Assembly (NCBI GenBank): GCA_949358305.1
Contig: OX442320.1
Coordinates: forward strand, 5,348,259-5,412,258
Length of the DNA stretch: 64,000 bases
Direction: 5' to 3'
From: Strigamia acuminata
Taxonomy: Eukaryota; Arthropoda; Chilopoda; Geophilomorpha; Linotaeniidae
This document shows positions 1-12,674 of the stretch, piece by piece (within the stretch, counting starts at the first letter, position 1; the number at the start of each line of letters is the position of its first letter). The notes below the pieces were generated by a model that made no database searches, was not told the origin of the DNA, and saw only the letters and a list, made by a program, of their open reading frames with translations. The position numbers were made by a program, and so were the translations under genes.

Positions 1-518
1 CAACTAAAATCATCATCTGCCTTTGTTGAAGACCTCAAATAAACATTTTGGCCAACAGAAAACCTGTCTGTTTGATTTAAAATGTTTAAACAATATGTAA
101 TGATTGTTTAAACACAACACTTACCAACTTCCCTGCATTTTGGACAATCGTGTTGGAATTTGCATTGTTCGGAGTGTTTTTGAGCTGTTTGTGCAAGTTC
201 TTCATCCCATCTCTTTACAACAATGATAAAAAAATAAAATAAAATGAATTTAAACAATTGTTTTTTCCCTTTTGTGCTACCATTATTTGCATGTTTGAAG
301 CCGGTGGCTGGTTTCTTCGCTTTTCGCCACCGGTTGCCACTTTCTGCCTCAGTTGGTTGTGGAAGTGCAGAATGAAATCCTTCTCTGCTTGGGTCAGTCC
401 TGTGTAATGGATGTCACATGTTGGTGAGGGTTGCCTGCACATTGTATGTTTGGGAGAGAGTCTAGCGTACTTGCAGCTTAAGCATATGGTCCAGAGTGTG
501 AGAAAAACTATGAGAAAG
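1..518 (-). CDS. CAP-domain (SCP/venom allergen 5-like) secreted protein, partial
   Basis: Secreted cysteine-rich CAP protein, 3' part outside the window. Exons read on the minus strand: 518-281, 212-125, 67-1 (continues left). Exon 518-281 starts with a hydrophobic stretch (FLIVFLTLW) like a signal peptide, then a CAP start motif FHNQLRQKVATG and SNMQIM. The next exon carries RWDEELAQTAQKHSEQC, and the third DRFSVGQNVY, which match CAP motifs in the right order. No ATG is in frame upstream of the hydrophobic stretch. Either a tiny first exon carries it (acceptor at 519-520), or translation starts at ATG 442 without a signal peptide. It lies about 150 bp downstream of the CAP-MAM gene, same strand. 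The CAP assignment is firm; the 5' end is not. Confidence 0.8.
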
Positions 519-668
519 CTGTTCCAAAAGACACAAATTCAATAATTTCACTCACAACTACTTTTATTATTAGAATAAGTTGGTTATAAACTGAATAAAT
601 ACATAAATACTTTGAAATTGTTACAAAAACAAGAGAAACAATGGAAAAAAAATGGTTTTTGGGGCTTT

Positions 669-3128
669 TCACACCAAATTTTCATTCAAGCAACTTGTTG
701 CAACAATCTTGACATCATCTAAAGAGGCATAGACAAGTCCAGTGTATGAAGGGTCATTGGGGATACTCAAATGAAAAAAGACCTAAATATACAAGAAATG
801 AATAAATTTGATTTTTTTTAAAATTTTAAAACCTACAATAGAGAATCCCTTGAGTTGTTGTATGGGAATCTCCACATGTGTCCAGTGTTGTTTGTCCTCA
901 GTTATCTCAGTTTCAATAGGAGGACCCATTAGTGACCAGGAGAAGACTTTGAGAGGGACTGATTTTGATCCATTCATCACGTGTTTCCTGTATCTGAGCA
1001 TCAGACAAGCGACTCCATTTGGTGAAGGGGCAATTCCATTCAAAATAAACAAAGCTGAGTTTCCCCCTCTGCCTATCCCAACCTCATAAAATTTCTCATC
1101 TGGAGTTTTGTGGGAAAACGAGAAAAAATAATAAATAAAATTTAAAAAAATAATTTTTTTTTTTTTATATATATATTTTTTTATATATATATTTTTTTAT
1201 ATACTTGGGGTTTCTAGTTCACTGTGTAATTGCCATTGGTCGACTCCGATGGATTTAATGGTGCAATCAATGGCGTCGAAAGTGCACGAAAGCAACGGTA
1301 AATCGAGGGAGAATTTATTTGAGATTATTTCGCTCGAATTGATGAGGTAGTTATTGATTTTTCCAACATTCCAATCTGGAAAAATGTTTTAATTATGTTT
1401 GGATTATTTTTTTGTTTCTGGTTAAACGTTAAACTCACCGCAGAGAGATTGGTTAGTGGCGCACTGCGAATTTGGCGGACATTTTGAACATGGCGGCCCT
1501 TTTTGGTAAATGCTTTTTCCGTCTAGGTCGTCGTCGTGTGTGGGGCCAAAAATGCACATGTATAAGTGGTAAATGGAGGATCCGGCGAGTTTGTAGGCAT
1601 TGAAGCCACAGCCAATTTGGTAGAGCTCAGCCCAGGCTAGCTGGAATTTGATTGGTTGTTGTTAAAATGTGAATTTTTTCGATTTTTTCGATTTTTTGGT
1701 GGATTTCTTACGGGCGCGTATGAGAAAATGTCGTATTTGGAGAGGTAATTGTCGATGAGGTCGGATGTGAATGTTTGTTTGAAGCCTTTGTACCAGAGGT
1801 TTTCGATGACGTTGGTCCAGTTTGGGAGGATTAGGTCTTTGTTTATGATTATGATGGACATTAGGTTCACGCCGTTTTGCTCTGAAAAGTTTGTTGGATT
1901 AGTTTGGGTTGGTGGTGGTTTTTGTTTTGGTTTTTTGGTGGTTTTATACCTCGGCCACAGCCATCAGCGAATTCTTGAGCTTTTTGGGCTAGTTTTTGGT
2001 CCCAATTCTGAGGTTTTGGAGGAAAAAGTGAAAAAATTGAAAAATTGGAAAAAATTGGAAAAATTGGTAAAAAATTTGGAAATAATTGGAAATAATTGGA
2101 AATAATTGGAAATAATTAAAAATAATTGGAAAAAATTGGAAAAAATTTGGAAATTATTAGAAATAATTTGAAAAAAATTGGAATAAATTTGGAAATAATT
2201 GGAAATAATTGAAAATAGTTGAAAAAATTGGTAATAATTGAAAATAGTTGAAAAAATTGGTAAAATTTTGGAAAAATTGGTAAAAATTTGAAAAAATTGA
2301 TAAAAATTTGAAAAAATTGATAAAAATTTGAAAAAATTGGTATAAATTTGAAAAAATTGGTAAAAATTTGAAAAAATTGGTAAAAATTTGAAAAAATTGG
2401 TAAAAATTTGAAAAAATTGGTAAAAATTTGAAAAAATTGGTAAAATTTGGTAAAATTTGAAAAAATAGGAAAAAATTGGTAAAAATTTGAAAAAATTGGT
2501 AAAATTTGAAAAATTTGGTAAAATTTGGTAAAATTTGGTAAAATTTGGTAAAATTTGAAAAAATTGGTAAAATTTGGTGAAATTTGGTAAAATTTGGTAA
2601 AATTTGAAAAAATTGGTAAAATTTGGTGAAATTTGGTAAAATTTGGTAAAATTTGAAAAATTTGAAAAAATTGGTAAAATTTGGGAAAAATTTGGGAAAA
2701 ATTTGGGAAAAATTTGGGAAAAATTTGAAAAAATTAAAAAAAATTAAAAAAAAAATAATTAAAAAAATTAAAAAAAAATTAAATAATTCCAAAATTTCCA
2801 AAAAGAAATTTATAAAACGTGAAAAAAATAACAAAAAAATTAAAAGCTTTAAAAATTTCAAAAAATTTCCAAAATAAATCCAAAAAAAAATCCAAAATCC
2901 TCCTCAAAAAATTTTCCTCACCAATTTCATCATATTAGCAGCCGACGGAAACAAACTCCACTTCCCAGTCGCCAAACTCGTCCTCTGCTCATTAACCACT
3001 CGCACAATCACTTTCTGCTCCTCCAAACTGACCCCCGACTTCAAACCATCACAACCCGCGATTTTCTCCTCGCCAGCATCAACAAGTTGCAGCAGACAAA
3101 CCAACAAAGCAATCGCAAGTGTTGCCAT
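669..3128 (-). CDS. Secreted CAP + MAM domain protein
   Basis: Seven exons (minus): 3128-2922, 2007-1950, 1881-1712, 1640-1439, 1375-1205, 1099-837, 782-669; phases fit and give 394 residues. Residues 1-18 are a signal peptide (MATLAIALLVCLLQLVDA). The CAP domain follows: VVNEQRTSLATG, SAANMMKL, NWDQKLAQKAQEFADGCG, then GCGF and a Cys-rich end (CSKCPPNSQC). From about residue 243 a MAM-like domain begins (LSCTFDAIDC, then WQLHSELETP) and closes with ASLDDVKIVATSC; its four cysteines fit MAM. CAP proteins are extracellular; MAM mediates protein contacts. Intron 1 holds a large AT minisatellite. CAP is certain; MAM is inferred from motif order and cysteines. The role is unknown (venom, cuticle or haemolymph are all possible). 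Confidence 0.85.
2030..2760. repeat. AT minisatellite in CAP-MAM intron 1
   Basis: Irregular tandem array of AAATTGGTAAAATTTG variants (units about 9-18 bp). It fills most of the intron between 2922 and 2007. Open reading frames through it (Phe/Asn/Leu-rich) are artefacts of the repeat. Confidence 0.9.
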
Positions 3129-3170
3129 GCCGACCAGCGAGAAGAGGGACAGACCCAGACTAACTGGCTG

Positions 3171-3180
3171 CTTTATAGCT
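3171..3180 (-). promoter_or_regulatory. TATA-like box of CAP-MAM gene
   Basis: Minus-strand AGCTATAAAG lies about 45 bases upstream of the start codon at 3128. An initiator-like TTAGTCT lies roughly 25 bases downstream of it. Position and sequence suit a core promoter. Confidence 0.5.
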
Positions 3181-3689
3181 CGGGATGATGACTAACTTTG
3201 CCCACCCTCACCACCCCCTGTGCCACACATGGCTCCGCCCCGTCACTCAGAAAAGTGATGAGGTGACCTGGACTTTGAGGCGACCTGCCATTACCATTCG
3301 ATGCTGCAAAACAAGGGAACAAGGAAACGAAACGAACGAGTTTGGCCCGCCATGTTTTTTTTTCTTTTTTCTCGCTCTGTTTTATTGTTTGTGTTGGGAT
3401 TAATTGATTTTGGGAGGTTTTTATTTGTTGTTTTTTTTATGTTGGAGTTTAATGGGGATTTAAGTGGAGATTTGGAAATTGTTTTTTGATTTTTTTGTTT
3501 TTGTTTGTGGGATTTTTTTGGGTTGGTGATGCAGTGAAGCTTTGTGGGATAGGCAAACCGGAAGTGATTTATGGATGAGAAGTCACCTTGATTTTTTTTG
3601 AAGGCATTCTTTCTTTTGATTTTTTTTTAATGGTTTGAAGTAAAATTTTTTAATAAAAAGATCTAAGAAATTTTATTTTTTTTAAAAAT
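3181..3689. other. Intergenic, no gene seen
   Basis: Upstream flank of the CAP-MAM gene; T-rich on the plus strand. Short open frames have no recognisable content. Confidence 0.5.
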
Positions 3690-4490
3690 AGTCTAAAAAT
3701 ATTTGAATTTGTCTGTGAATAGTCTAAAAATGATTATTTTGTTTTTGAATAGTCTAAAAATCATTATTTTGTTTTTGAATAGTCTAAAAATCATTATTTT
3801 GTTTTTGAATAGTCTAAAAATTACAACTTTGAGTTTAAAAATCATAATTTTGAGTCTAAAAATCATAATTTTGAGTCTAAAAATCATAATTTTGAGTTCC
3901 AAAAATCATAATTTTGAGTCTAAAAATCATAATTTTGAGTCTAGAAATCATATTGCAGTCTAAAAATCATAATTATTTAAAAATAGTCTAAAAACCATAA
4001 TTTTGTTTAAAAATAGTCTAAAGAGCTCTAATTATATCTAAACATAGTCTAAAAATGATTATTTTATCTAAAAAAAAGTCTAGAAATCATAATTTTGTCT
4101 AAATACAGTCTAAAAATCATAATTATGTTTAAAAATTATCTACAGAGCTTTAATTGTATATAAAAACAGTCTAAAAATGATTATTTTATCTAAAAATAGT
4201 CTAAAAAAGATTTTTTTACCTAAAAAAAATCTACAAATCATAATTTCGTCTAAAAATAGCCTATAAATCATATTTATGTTTAGAAATAGTATATTAATTT
4301 TCATTTTGTCTAAAAATAGTCCAAAAACTCTTAATTTTATCTATAAATCGTCTAAAAACCCATTTTCTTTGCTACAAATAGTCTAAAAACCCTTAATTTT
4401 ATCTACAAATAGTCTAAAAACCCTTAATTGTGTCTAAAAATAGTCTAAAAACCCTTAACTTTGTCTACAAACAGTCAAAAACTCATAACC
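3690..4490. repeat. Minisatellite, core AGTCTAAAAATCATAATTTT
   Basis: Degenerate tandem array with units of about 21-32 bp built around AGTCTAAAAA plus CATAATTTT or CCTTAATTTT. Copies are cleaner at the left (3720-3960) and decay to the right. Confidence 0.9.
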
Positions 4491-4613
4491 TCGTAAAATA
4501 AAAAAATAAAATAAAATAACACAAACACTCGCCAACCACTTATTTTTAAACCTTCCGCAATCCTCCGCCATACCACATCTATCTCCCCAACCCTTCTTGC
4601 ACAATTCCTTTAA

Positions 4614-5672
4614 TTAAAACTCATCAAGCAAAGGTCGCAAATGCGCCCCCAACTCCTTCTGACCGTATCCTTCAATCCAAATCAAATAAAAATCCAAAGA
4701 CTAACGACCTAAACACTTAAAACCAATTGAAAAAAAAAATAAAAAATAAAAACAACAAAAAATGCCTTCCTAGTCTGTATTCCTAATACAATTAATAACA
4801 CAAATTCCAATCTCGAAATTTCCTCCGCAAAGGCCAAGTTAAATGCGGAAGAATTGGCCTTGCACTCAACTCACCCTCCAACCTCCATACACAAAACATT
4901 GTCCAAGAATTCCTTCTTTTCGCTGAGAAAGAAAGAAAGAAAGCTCTGACTAACTTGCCCTCTTTTTATCGCTCGTTCCTAACTGTTTCAAGGTCACCGC
5001 ACATGGTGTGTTATGTAAAAACACCACAGGTGGTCGATTTGCTTAAAATTCGGGGCGAAAAGTGAAAAATTCGATTAAATTGACCTAAATTTGCAGTTTA
5101 AATCATGGTTACGTCTAATGAGACCTATTTAACACGTTATCCATCAATTTGACACGAAATTTCGTCATTGAAACATTAATTTTGTTGAGAAATTCGAGAA
5201 ATTTTGTAAAATTAAAAGCACGGGAAAATGACGGTTCGTCAGGCGGAAAGTGTCTCGCCTAACGCGGCGTGAAAACCGCATCACCGTAAACAAAACAAAA
5301 TTTAAAAAATCTTGAAAATATAATCAAAAATAAATTCAAATAACAGCTAAACACAACTAATTTGATTAATTTAAAATAAAATTTCGATACAAAAGCATTA
5401 ATTTCTTTGATAAATTCGACCGAACCAAAAGCACGGGAAATGGCAATCGCCCACGCCGGGTAAACCCCACCTGACGCGGCCGCCGAAAAACCGCATCCCC
5501 GTACTCTCAACAAAATCTCAATTTCCGCCCGATAAAAACCATTTTCACACGAAATATCGTACGGAACCACCCAACACTACTAAATTCAACCCTAAAAATA
5601 AAAAACCAATACATTACCGTTGCATTTTCAAAGAAACTAGAGCGGTACTAGATGTGAGTGTAAACTGCATGA
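4614..5672 (-). CDS. Weak candidate small gene
   Basis: Low-confidence model. A TATATAAAG (minus, near 5760) precedes an ATG at 5672 and a short open stretch ending in a plausible donor near 5620. At the other end an acceptor before 4700 opens a 28-residue frame ending at 4614 with WIEGYGQKELGAHLRPLLDEF. The frames have not been linked, and another TATA-like site near 4965 could start a separate short transcript. No family recognised. The segment also holds a diverged direct duplication (about 5213-5290 and 5410-5510) sharing AAAGCACGGGAAA and AACCGCATC. Confidence 0.2.
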
Positions 5673-5829
5673 TGTCGCACTGGATTCGGATTAAAAGAGC
5701 GGAGCAGATGGGGGCCACTAAAACTCAGAGTCCGAATTATGCCGGCCACTTTTAGTCTTTATATACCCGAGTCAAAGGGGTAGTGTCAACAGGTGGCACT
5801 CGCAATCGGTTTGAAATTCGTCGGGGAAA

Positions 5830-7385
5830 CTGTTCTCTTTGACCTTGAAGGTGCTTTGAATACTGATCGCTTAACCACTTCTCCATCCACAGCTTCTGGC
5901 TTAACGAGACGTGGATTTATGTAACAGTCAAACACCTCGTCAGAAAAAGAGAAATTTTTTTTTCTTTCTTTTCAATTTTTTGGCCGAAAAAAATGGATTT
6001 TTCGCATTTTTTGCGCGGAAAAACGCGAAATCCGTGACTATAACTCTGGCTAACACGTGCAGTGCAGTGAAACAAGCCGTTTTCTCACCAAGGGGGAGAT
6101 TTTCGAGATTTTCTAGGATTTAATTTAATCAATTACGACATGAAAAAGTCGTAAAATGTTAAATTTTTCCCCATTTTGGTCATTCAAAGCGAGTTTGGAG
6201 TGACCTTTCGGCAAAGGGCCCTAAAGTTTCCACTAGTCATTCAATTATCACGTGATGTATCTAAAATTAGGCGATTTTTATGGCTTTTTTGGGGAAAATG
6301 TTGAATTTTTATTGCAGTTTGTTACGTATGCACAAGTTGACAGAAGATACTAACGACTGTTTGTGCCCGAAGTTTGGTTATTTGTATTCTGATAGAAATA
6401 GAATAAACCATGGTTGTCCAATGTGCATTTTATGTATATTTTTTTGTTTATGTTTATATATAGTCAAAGGTATCCTTGGATTTATAGTTAATCGCCGGCC
6501 TTGTTCGGTGTTCGATTCACCTTGCTCTTGCTAGCACAAAGATTGTGGGAAAGTGTGCAGACATATATTCATTTCGTACAAACATATTTAATCCTTAACC
6601 TCTGCCATAAATATACATTTTTCATGGACAACTGATCAGCTGATACAATGGAAAAATGCATAAAATTAGAATAAACGAGTGCAAAAGAAAAAAAAAAATC
6701 GATTTTTTAAATTTGCCGCCATTTTTGTGACGTCATAACAATGAGAAATTCTCATTTCCACATTGTTTTACACAGCAAAACACAACAAAACAAATCCTTT
6801 TTATTGTTTTTATTTTATTCTCCACATTTCACATCTTAAACAACAAATCCAGTTCGTTAAATTTGTATCCAAGGCGCCAAACACCCTCTAGTGGAGATTT
6901 GCCAAACCAAAAGATCACAGGATGAAAAATTTGCATTAAACAAGTGCTAAAATTCATTGCACACTGTAAAATAAACCACTTTAATTCACTCATTTCCAAT
7001 CTAATGTCGAATTTGAGCAGATTCATATACCCACTTCCTGCCCGCCTCTACCTTGGACTACTTACACATTACATAAGCGGCAAATTACATTCAAAATTGA
7101 CATCAGCAAACTGATAAACATTTTCAATGTCATTTACTTGATCAAATAGAATGAAAATCAAGTGGAATCCACTTTAAAAAAATTACAATAAATTTTACAT
7201 TCAAATCAGACGCTCCGAAGGAAACGTGACTTAGTCTGGCGGACACTGGCCGTTCCCAAGGCTGCAACTGCCAAGACAGAAGGTTAAATACTCGTCCGGC
7301 TGCCCAAATTGTCATCTCTAACTTAACACAGCTACGATGTCTGAATTTTCAATTCTCCGACCAAACTACGGGGTACGATATACAC
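5830..7385. other. Intergenic, nothing recognised
   Basis: No supported gene. Short frames near 5911, 6280 and 6829 lack family features and good splice context. Confidence 0.4.
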
Positions 7386-7682
7386 CAGGGGTCGGCAAGT
7401 AATTTTAAGTGGGATCCGGATACTATTGAAAATGTTTATCGAAGTCCAGAAAAAAAAAATCCTAATACTTACTAGTTTTAAATTTTTATTTTGACTCATT
7501 TAAGTAATTATATAAAACGCAATATATACATATATAACTAGTTTTAGAGTCTAAAACTAGTTATATAAAAATATTAATTAAATTGAATAGGTAGGTAAGT
7601 TATTTTAACAATATTTGGCGATCCAAGTTTCGACCTTCCGCGATCTGTATCCGGACCGCGGTCCGCCTGTTGCCGACCGCTG
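7386..7682. mobile_element. hAT-like non-autonomous element
   Basis: The left end CAGGGGTCGGCAA and right end TTGCCGACCGCTG form short terminal inverted repeats typical of hAT elements. The 8-bp flanks, ATATACAC on the left and GTATACAC on the right, agree at 7 of 8 positions. No transposase is inside. A second hAT left end with the same start lies at 22229, without a visible partner. Confidence 0.85.
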
Positions 7683-7690
7683 GTATACAC

Positions 7691-8240
7691 TCTTAGTAAA
7701 GTTGTACATAATTAGAACTATTCAATTTTGTACGTAGATGGCAAACAAATCAGTTGATTAATTATACTTCAGATTCTGGTTCATAGAGGGCGAACTTGTA
7801 CAGGCAATTTCATTGAAATCAGTCAAGTGTAATTCCCAGTTTGACGTCAGAGATAAATAATGATAATAATAAAAAAAAAATAAAAATTTATCTCCGAACG
7901 TAATCCAGTTCTGGTGAGTAAGTGGAATTTTCAACAAATAAAAAAAGGGGAAGTGTGAAAAATACGTCTGGTAAATACGTTGGTCTGGTTTTTCTAAGAA
8001 CTAAATCTCACTACCGGCAAAATCATTCTCCTCGAGGAGATTGTACCATTTGTTTGTTTTTCGCACATTCATTTTCTGGAGTTTTTGGCACAATGTAGGT
8101 ATTTCAACTCGTCCCTTTATTTAATAATGGAAAAAGTCCTGATTTAATAGTTTAAAACAAAATTAGAAACAGAGAAATGTGGTTGTTGGTTTATTTAGAT
8201 AAATAATTGTTTAATAGAGATATTTACTTGATATTATTAC
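7691..8240. other. Upstream flank of first NACHT gene
   Basis: No gene seen. AGATGGC at about 7737 recalls the conserved block upstream of the second and third NACHT genes. Confidence 0.3.
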
Positions 8241-8295
8241 TATGGTAACGGATTGTCGGTCGCATAGGGTCGTATTGTTACCAGTGTCAATAGCA

Positions 8296-11200
8296 ATGGA
8301 AAAACATTCTCAAGAAATGGAAGAAGAAAGTAAGCCTAAATACTTAAAATATATACGAATGGTCACTAATGTTGATATTATTTCGCTAAACAGATCCGGA
8401 TGTGATGGGTGCAACCGTAAATTACATAAATATTGGTAAGAAAATAATATAATAAGCAGGGGCAGCTCCAGCTTACGTGCCGCAGGGCTACAAAGTCTCA
8501 TATGCTGCCACCTCTGGGTCGTGAGTTAGGTGGATTAAGGAAATTCCTGGAGTGTTAGTCCGAGAGAACAATTATGTAATGCTCGGCCACTTGGATTCCG
8601 TGCACACCTTGTAGCCCCGCTTAAGTCATCTCTGACAATAAAATCTTTTGGATACATGCGATGCTGTGAATAATCCAATATATTAAAAGGTAGCTGCAAA
8701 AACTTTATAAACATGACTCTCACCAGAGGGCACCAACTGTTGGTATTTGGCCATTAGGTGTACTCAGCTCTCATTGGCTCGCATTTGATGTGACGTCAGT
8801 AGGCGCCAGTTGTGCTCATCAGTCTTTGAAAAACATTGATACTGAGTTCCAAATCCACAAATGTCACCAATTTACTCCAAAATAATTTAATTCTCTTTAA
8901 TCAGATTAATTAACTCATTAATTCATTTTTTAAATTTTTTTTTGGACGCATGAGTTTCAAAAATGAACCGTTGATAAAATTCAAAACGTCACACGTCCTC
9001 TTGGATGAGTAATAAGCACTGTTTACAAGAAGGAAATAACTTGTTTTTAATTATTTCATCTTTCACTACTTATTGTATTATAGTTGGTGAAAATCTACTA
9101 ATTGTTTGCTCTGTTTAGAAACTGTCCACAGCTTCTTCTCACCAACTCAGGGAAAACTCAGAGAACCAGATCATTGTAAGTCTAATGAGTAATTCACATG
9201 ACTGAGTATACAGTGGTTGTTTTTGATAGTAGATTACAAAGAAAGTCCACAAACCGAAAGGAGGAGTATTGTTCAACAAATCGCCAATGTTAGTCGACGG
9301 ATAATTGGAGGTAGGGAGTTACTTTCTCTAAAGGCAGTGGCTACGTTCATGTCCGACGTGAATGTATTATTTTCATGATGCGCTGTGATTGGCTGAGACA
9401 CATTGATGTCGATTCGTTTCCTCGACGTAAGTTTTCTCAAATTCGATGTTCTCGAGGTTTTAGCTTTCTCCAGACCTAACCTTATCCGGTTTTAGCAAAG
9501 TCGACGAAATGAGGATTTTCATCAATGTATTTCAATTCATCTCTCAACCAATCACAGCGCATCATGAAAATAATACGTTCACGTCGGACATGAACGTAGC
9601 CACTTTGTTCTCTAAAAGGTAGTGAAGATACATTTTCTTTTGTGTTATTTTCCTTAGATACCACATGTGGGCTGAAGCAAACTCTACAACAGTTTTATCT
9701 AGAAGCTACTTTGCCACGTGTTGCATGGTTAGATAAAGGTCAAGATTTGTTAATGAGCGATTACTACACCGAACTGCAACTGGACACTTCTGAAATTACA
9801 ATTCCAATCGAAAAGGTTTTCGATAAAGTGACTAAGAAAGTTCCAAAGCGTATTCTAATAGACGGACAACCGGGTTATGGCAAAACAACATTTGCGACTA
9901 AAGTGGTTTTCGATTGGGCTCTTTCGAAACCTTACATCAAACACTTCAAACTGACTTTTATGATATCTCTCAGCCAATTACAACAAAGAAGTATCAACGA
10001 AGCAATTTCAGAAATAGTGAATCAGTGTGGCTTCAACAAAACTTGCAACGTCAAGGACATTATTGAAGAAAATAGTTCCCACACGCTTCTAATTCTCGAT
10101 GGATTAGACGAACTACCGGTGGATAACAGACTGTCTGTGTTAAAGCTACTGTACAAGCAGGTGTATGCTAAAATGACTGTGATGGTGACCTGCAGGACAG
10201 GTTTATTTACACTTGAACATAAAGAACTCCATTTGTTGTTTGGCGGTATTTCAAAAACCAAGGTGTTTTACGACAAGCGCATACGTGTTCTGGGAATAGG
10301 AATTGCAGACCGAAGAAAATTCCTCCTAAAATTCATCCCGCACGGCAGAGCCGATGATTTAATAGGCCAAATTGAACAGCTTACAAAACTTGTTTCCGAC
10401 ATGTTCAAATCCCCTTTGTTTTTGATCCTCCTTGTTTTTATCGCATCCAAGAAAAATGATGTTACAACATTAGCAACCAAAACACAACTGTTCAAAAGCC
10501 TTTTCAATTGCATCATCAAGCGTAGTTTACAAAATTATGGCGAAGGTATAGACAGCCAATTTGATCTTTTCAAATTCAACCCAACAGTACACAAGTTACA
10601 ATTTACTATCCAGAGATTTGGAAACTTGTCGTTAGATCACATATTGAAAAGTGACATGCAACTTCAGTGCAGTGCTTTGACGACCCAAATTTATGATATG
10701 GGATTTCTTATCAACCATAAGGAAATCTTCTACTTTGAATCGAGTAGTCACTATGAAGCATTCCACCTATCAATCCTAGAATTTGCAGCTGCTTTTACCA
10801 TATGGATGGACTTTAAGCATCAGAGTTTTGGTCTGGCCAGGAAATTACTCCAATGCATACAGCCAATATACTTTCGATTAGGCAAAACATCGCTTGTTCT
10901 CACATTCCTTGCTGGACTGTTGCAAGATGAAGCTTACGAATTTTTTCAACAACTCTTGTCTTACGCCCACGTGTTTTCAGCTTCTGAAGACTGTCTTTGG
11001 CACATTCTGGCAGAGTGTCAAGTCAGCAATATATCACAGAAATTACTGCCTGCTTTGATGGATTTTATTCCGCCGCACATTTACCAATCAAATGAAATGT
11101 TGGCTAACTTCTATTCATCGGACTTCTTTGATAGTCTGATGCAACTTGGAATTAAAAATGAAAGGCTCAAGCAAATATACATCGACAACGTAAACCCGTC

Positions 11201-12659
11201 GAAACTTCCAAACGATGTATTGATCCCACACTTATGGGTGGATATTCAACCGGATGATGAACAAAGAGGTCCTTCAAGTGCTTCCATTCAATCATCACTC
11301 CTTGATAATCTTAAAAACTCCTTTCATGATGTACAATGTAAAACTCTTACTTTTCGGTTCAATGCGGGATTTAGCGAAAACCTCAACGATATTATTTGGC
11401 ATTATTTTTGCCTTCTGGGATCAATTCCAAAAGAATCATGCTCACTGTTCATGGATGATTTTGCTGTTTACAAAGCCATGTATGACCATATTCACCACCC
11501 AGTTATCAAAGAAATGCACTTCAATAACTTGCGCGTACATTTGAGAAATCACCTTGGTAAGGACATGATAGCAATTCTGCTTCTAAGAAACCAAGTTAAA
11601 AGCTTGGAGCTGCTTCTAAGCCATGGTTATCACCAGGTTTCCAAACCTCAGGAACTTCTGCATGCTGCTGCCAATTCAGCAAACCTACAGTCATTGCACA
11701 TAGTTGGAAACCAAGTTAACAATATGCTAATTGATTTGTATGACTTGACCAAACGCGGCACTAAACAATATTCTTGTTTATCCGTTGAAGACAGTCCCAT
11801 TGTATGCAAAAAAGCATTGGCAAACAGGAATTGCATTCATTCTGTCATTGTCAAGGAAATAGGTTTAGGTTCTAATCAGAAGAGCTTTCAAAGCATTCCA
11901 GGACTGGCAATGATTGATCCCACAGTTTTGGAATGCCATGCATGTTTCTTTGAAAAAATGCCTCAAACATGGACTGGTTTCATGTCACTCAAAGAACTTA
12001 TTCTACCAATGCATGTGTCCAGTAATAAAGCAGAATTTTGGAAACGGGTTTCAAGTTGTAAAAATTTAAAGCTATTAGAGTTGATTTTTCCAAAAGCCGG
12101 AAATGTACATACGTGTCTACCAATCGATGAAATAGTCAAGTGTCTTCAGCGGATACCAATTGAAAGATTTTGCATTTGGTGTGTTTCGGCGAAGTACAAT
12201 GTGACCAAAAAACTCGTTCAAGCTATTGCCAACTCCTTGCCATGGCGTCTGAAAACCAAATTCAACATGAGAAGAAGATTGGCAAGAGGTATTGCAAATT
12301 TTACCTGTAACAGTACAAATTCTAACAGCCATCCATTAAATCATCCACTAAAAACTATAGACTTGATGTGTGTGGTGTCCGATGAAGATGCGGAGCAGTT
12401 AAATAATTTGTGCTTAATTATAATGAATTTGCTTGACTGTTTGAAGCAAACTCACTTGAAATCAGTCAATATAATTTGTGAGAACGTATCATTGTGGCAT
12501 TCACTTATGCAAAAGAACTTCTTAGATTATTCTCTTTTTCAAGTAACGCATTTAATTCATGGTAGTTCCGCTGATGATCCGGATTATTATAGGGTTTGGT
12601 CCAATCAATTTTCATGTTCCTCGTATAATACATTTTGCATCACATTAAAACAACTTTGA
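8296..12659 (+). CDS. NACHT/NLR-like receptor 1
   Basis: Predicted intracellular STAND ATPase of NLR type. Exons 8296-8329, 8394-8435, 9119-9175, 9230-9310 (or from 9233), 9658-12659; all introns phase 1, 1071 residues. The leader (residues 1-71) has no named death or TIR domain but carries TVNYINIETV. The NACHT domain has Walker A GQPGYGKTT (about 141-149), Walker B LLILDGLDEL (about 215-224) and a sensor VTCRTG. The motif FHLSILEFAAAF matches the HLxxQEFxAA stretch that follows NACHT in animal NLRs. The C-terminal half is leucine-rich with LRR-like stretches, and ends in a tail shared with both paralogues (HLIHGSS, DDP, YY). An in-frame ATG at 8242 would add 18 residues; the paralogues support 8296. 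AATAAA follows the stop. Confidence 0.88.
9337..9603. mobile_element. Foldback/MITE in NACHT1 last intron
   Basis: Arms 9337-9398 and 9541-9603 are inverted copies of about 60 bp with only a few mismatches (outer end GTGGCTACGTTCATGTCCGA). The element lies wholly in the intron between exons 4 and 5. The flanks TTCTCTAAAGG and TTCTCTAAAAGG resemble each other. Confidence 0.8.
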
Positions 12660-12674
12660 TTGTAAATAAATATA

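Noticed and set aside
6480-6540. tRNA-like B box (TGTTCGATTCA)
   Set aside because: No matching A box, acceptor stem or cloverleaf could be formed from the neighbouring bases.
8458-8700. Possible hAT element starting CAGGGGCAGCTCCAG
   Set aside because: No inverted right end or target duplication found.
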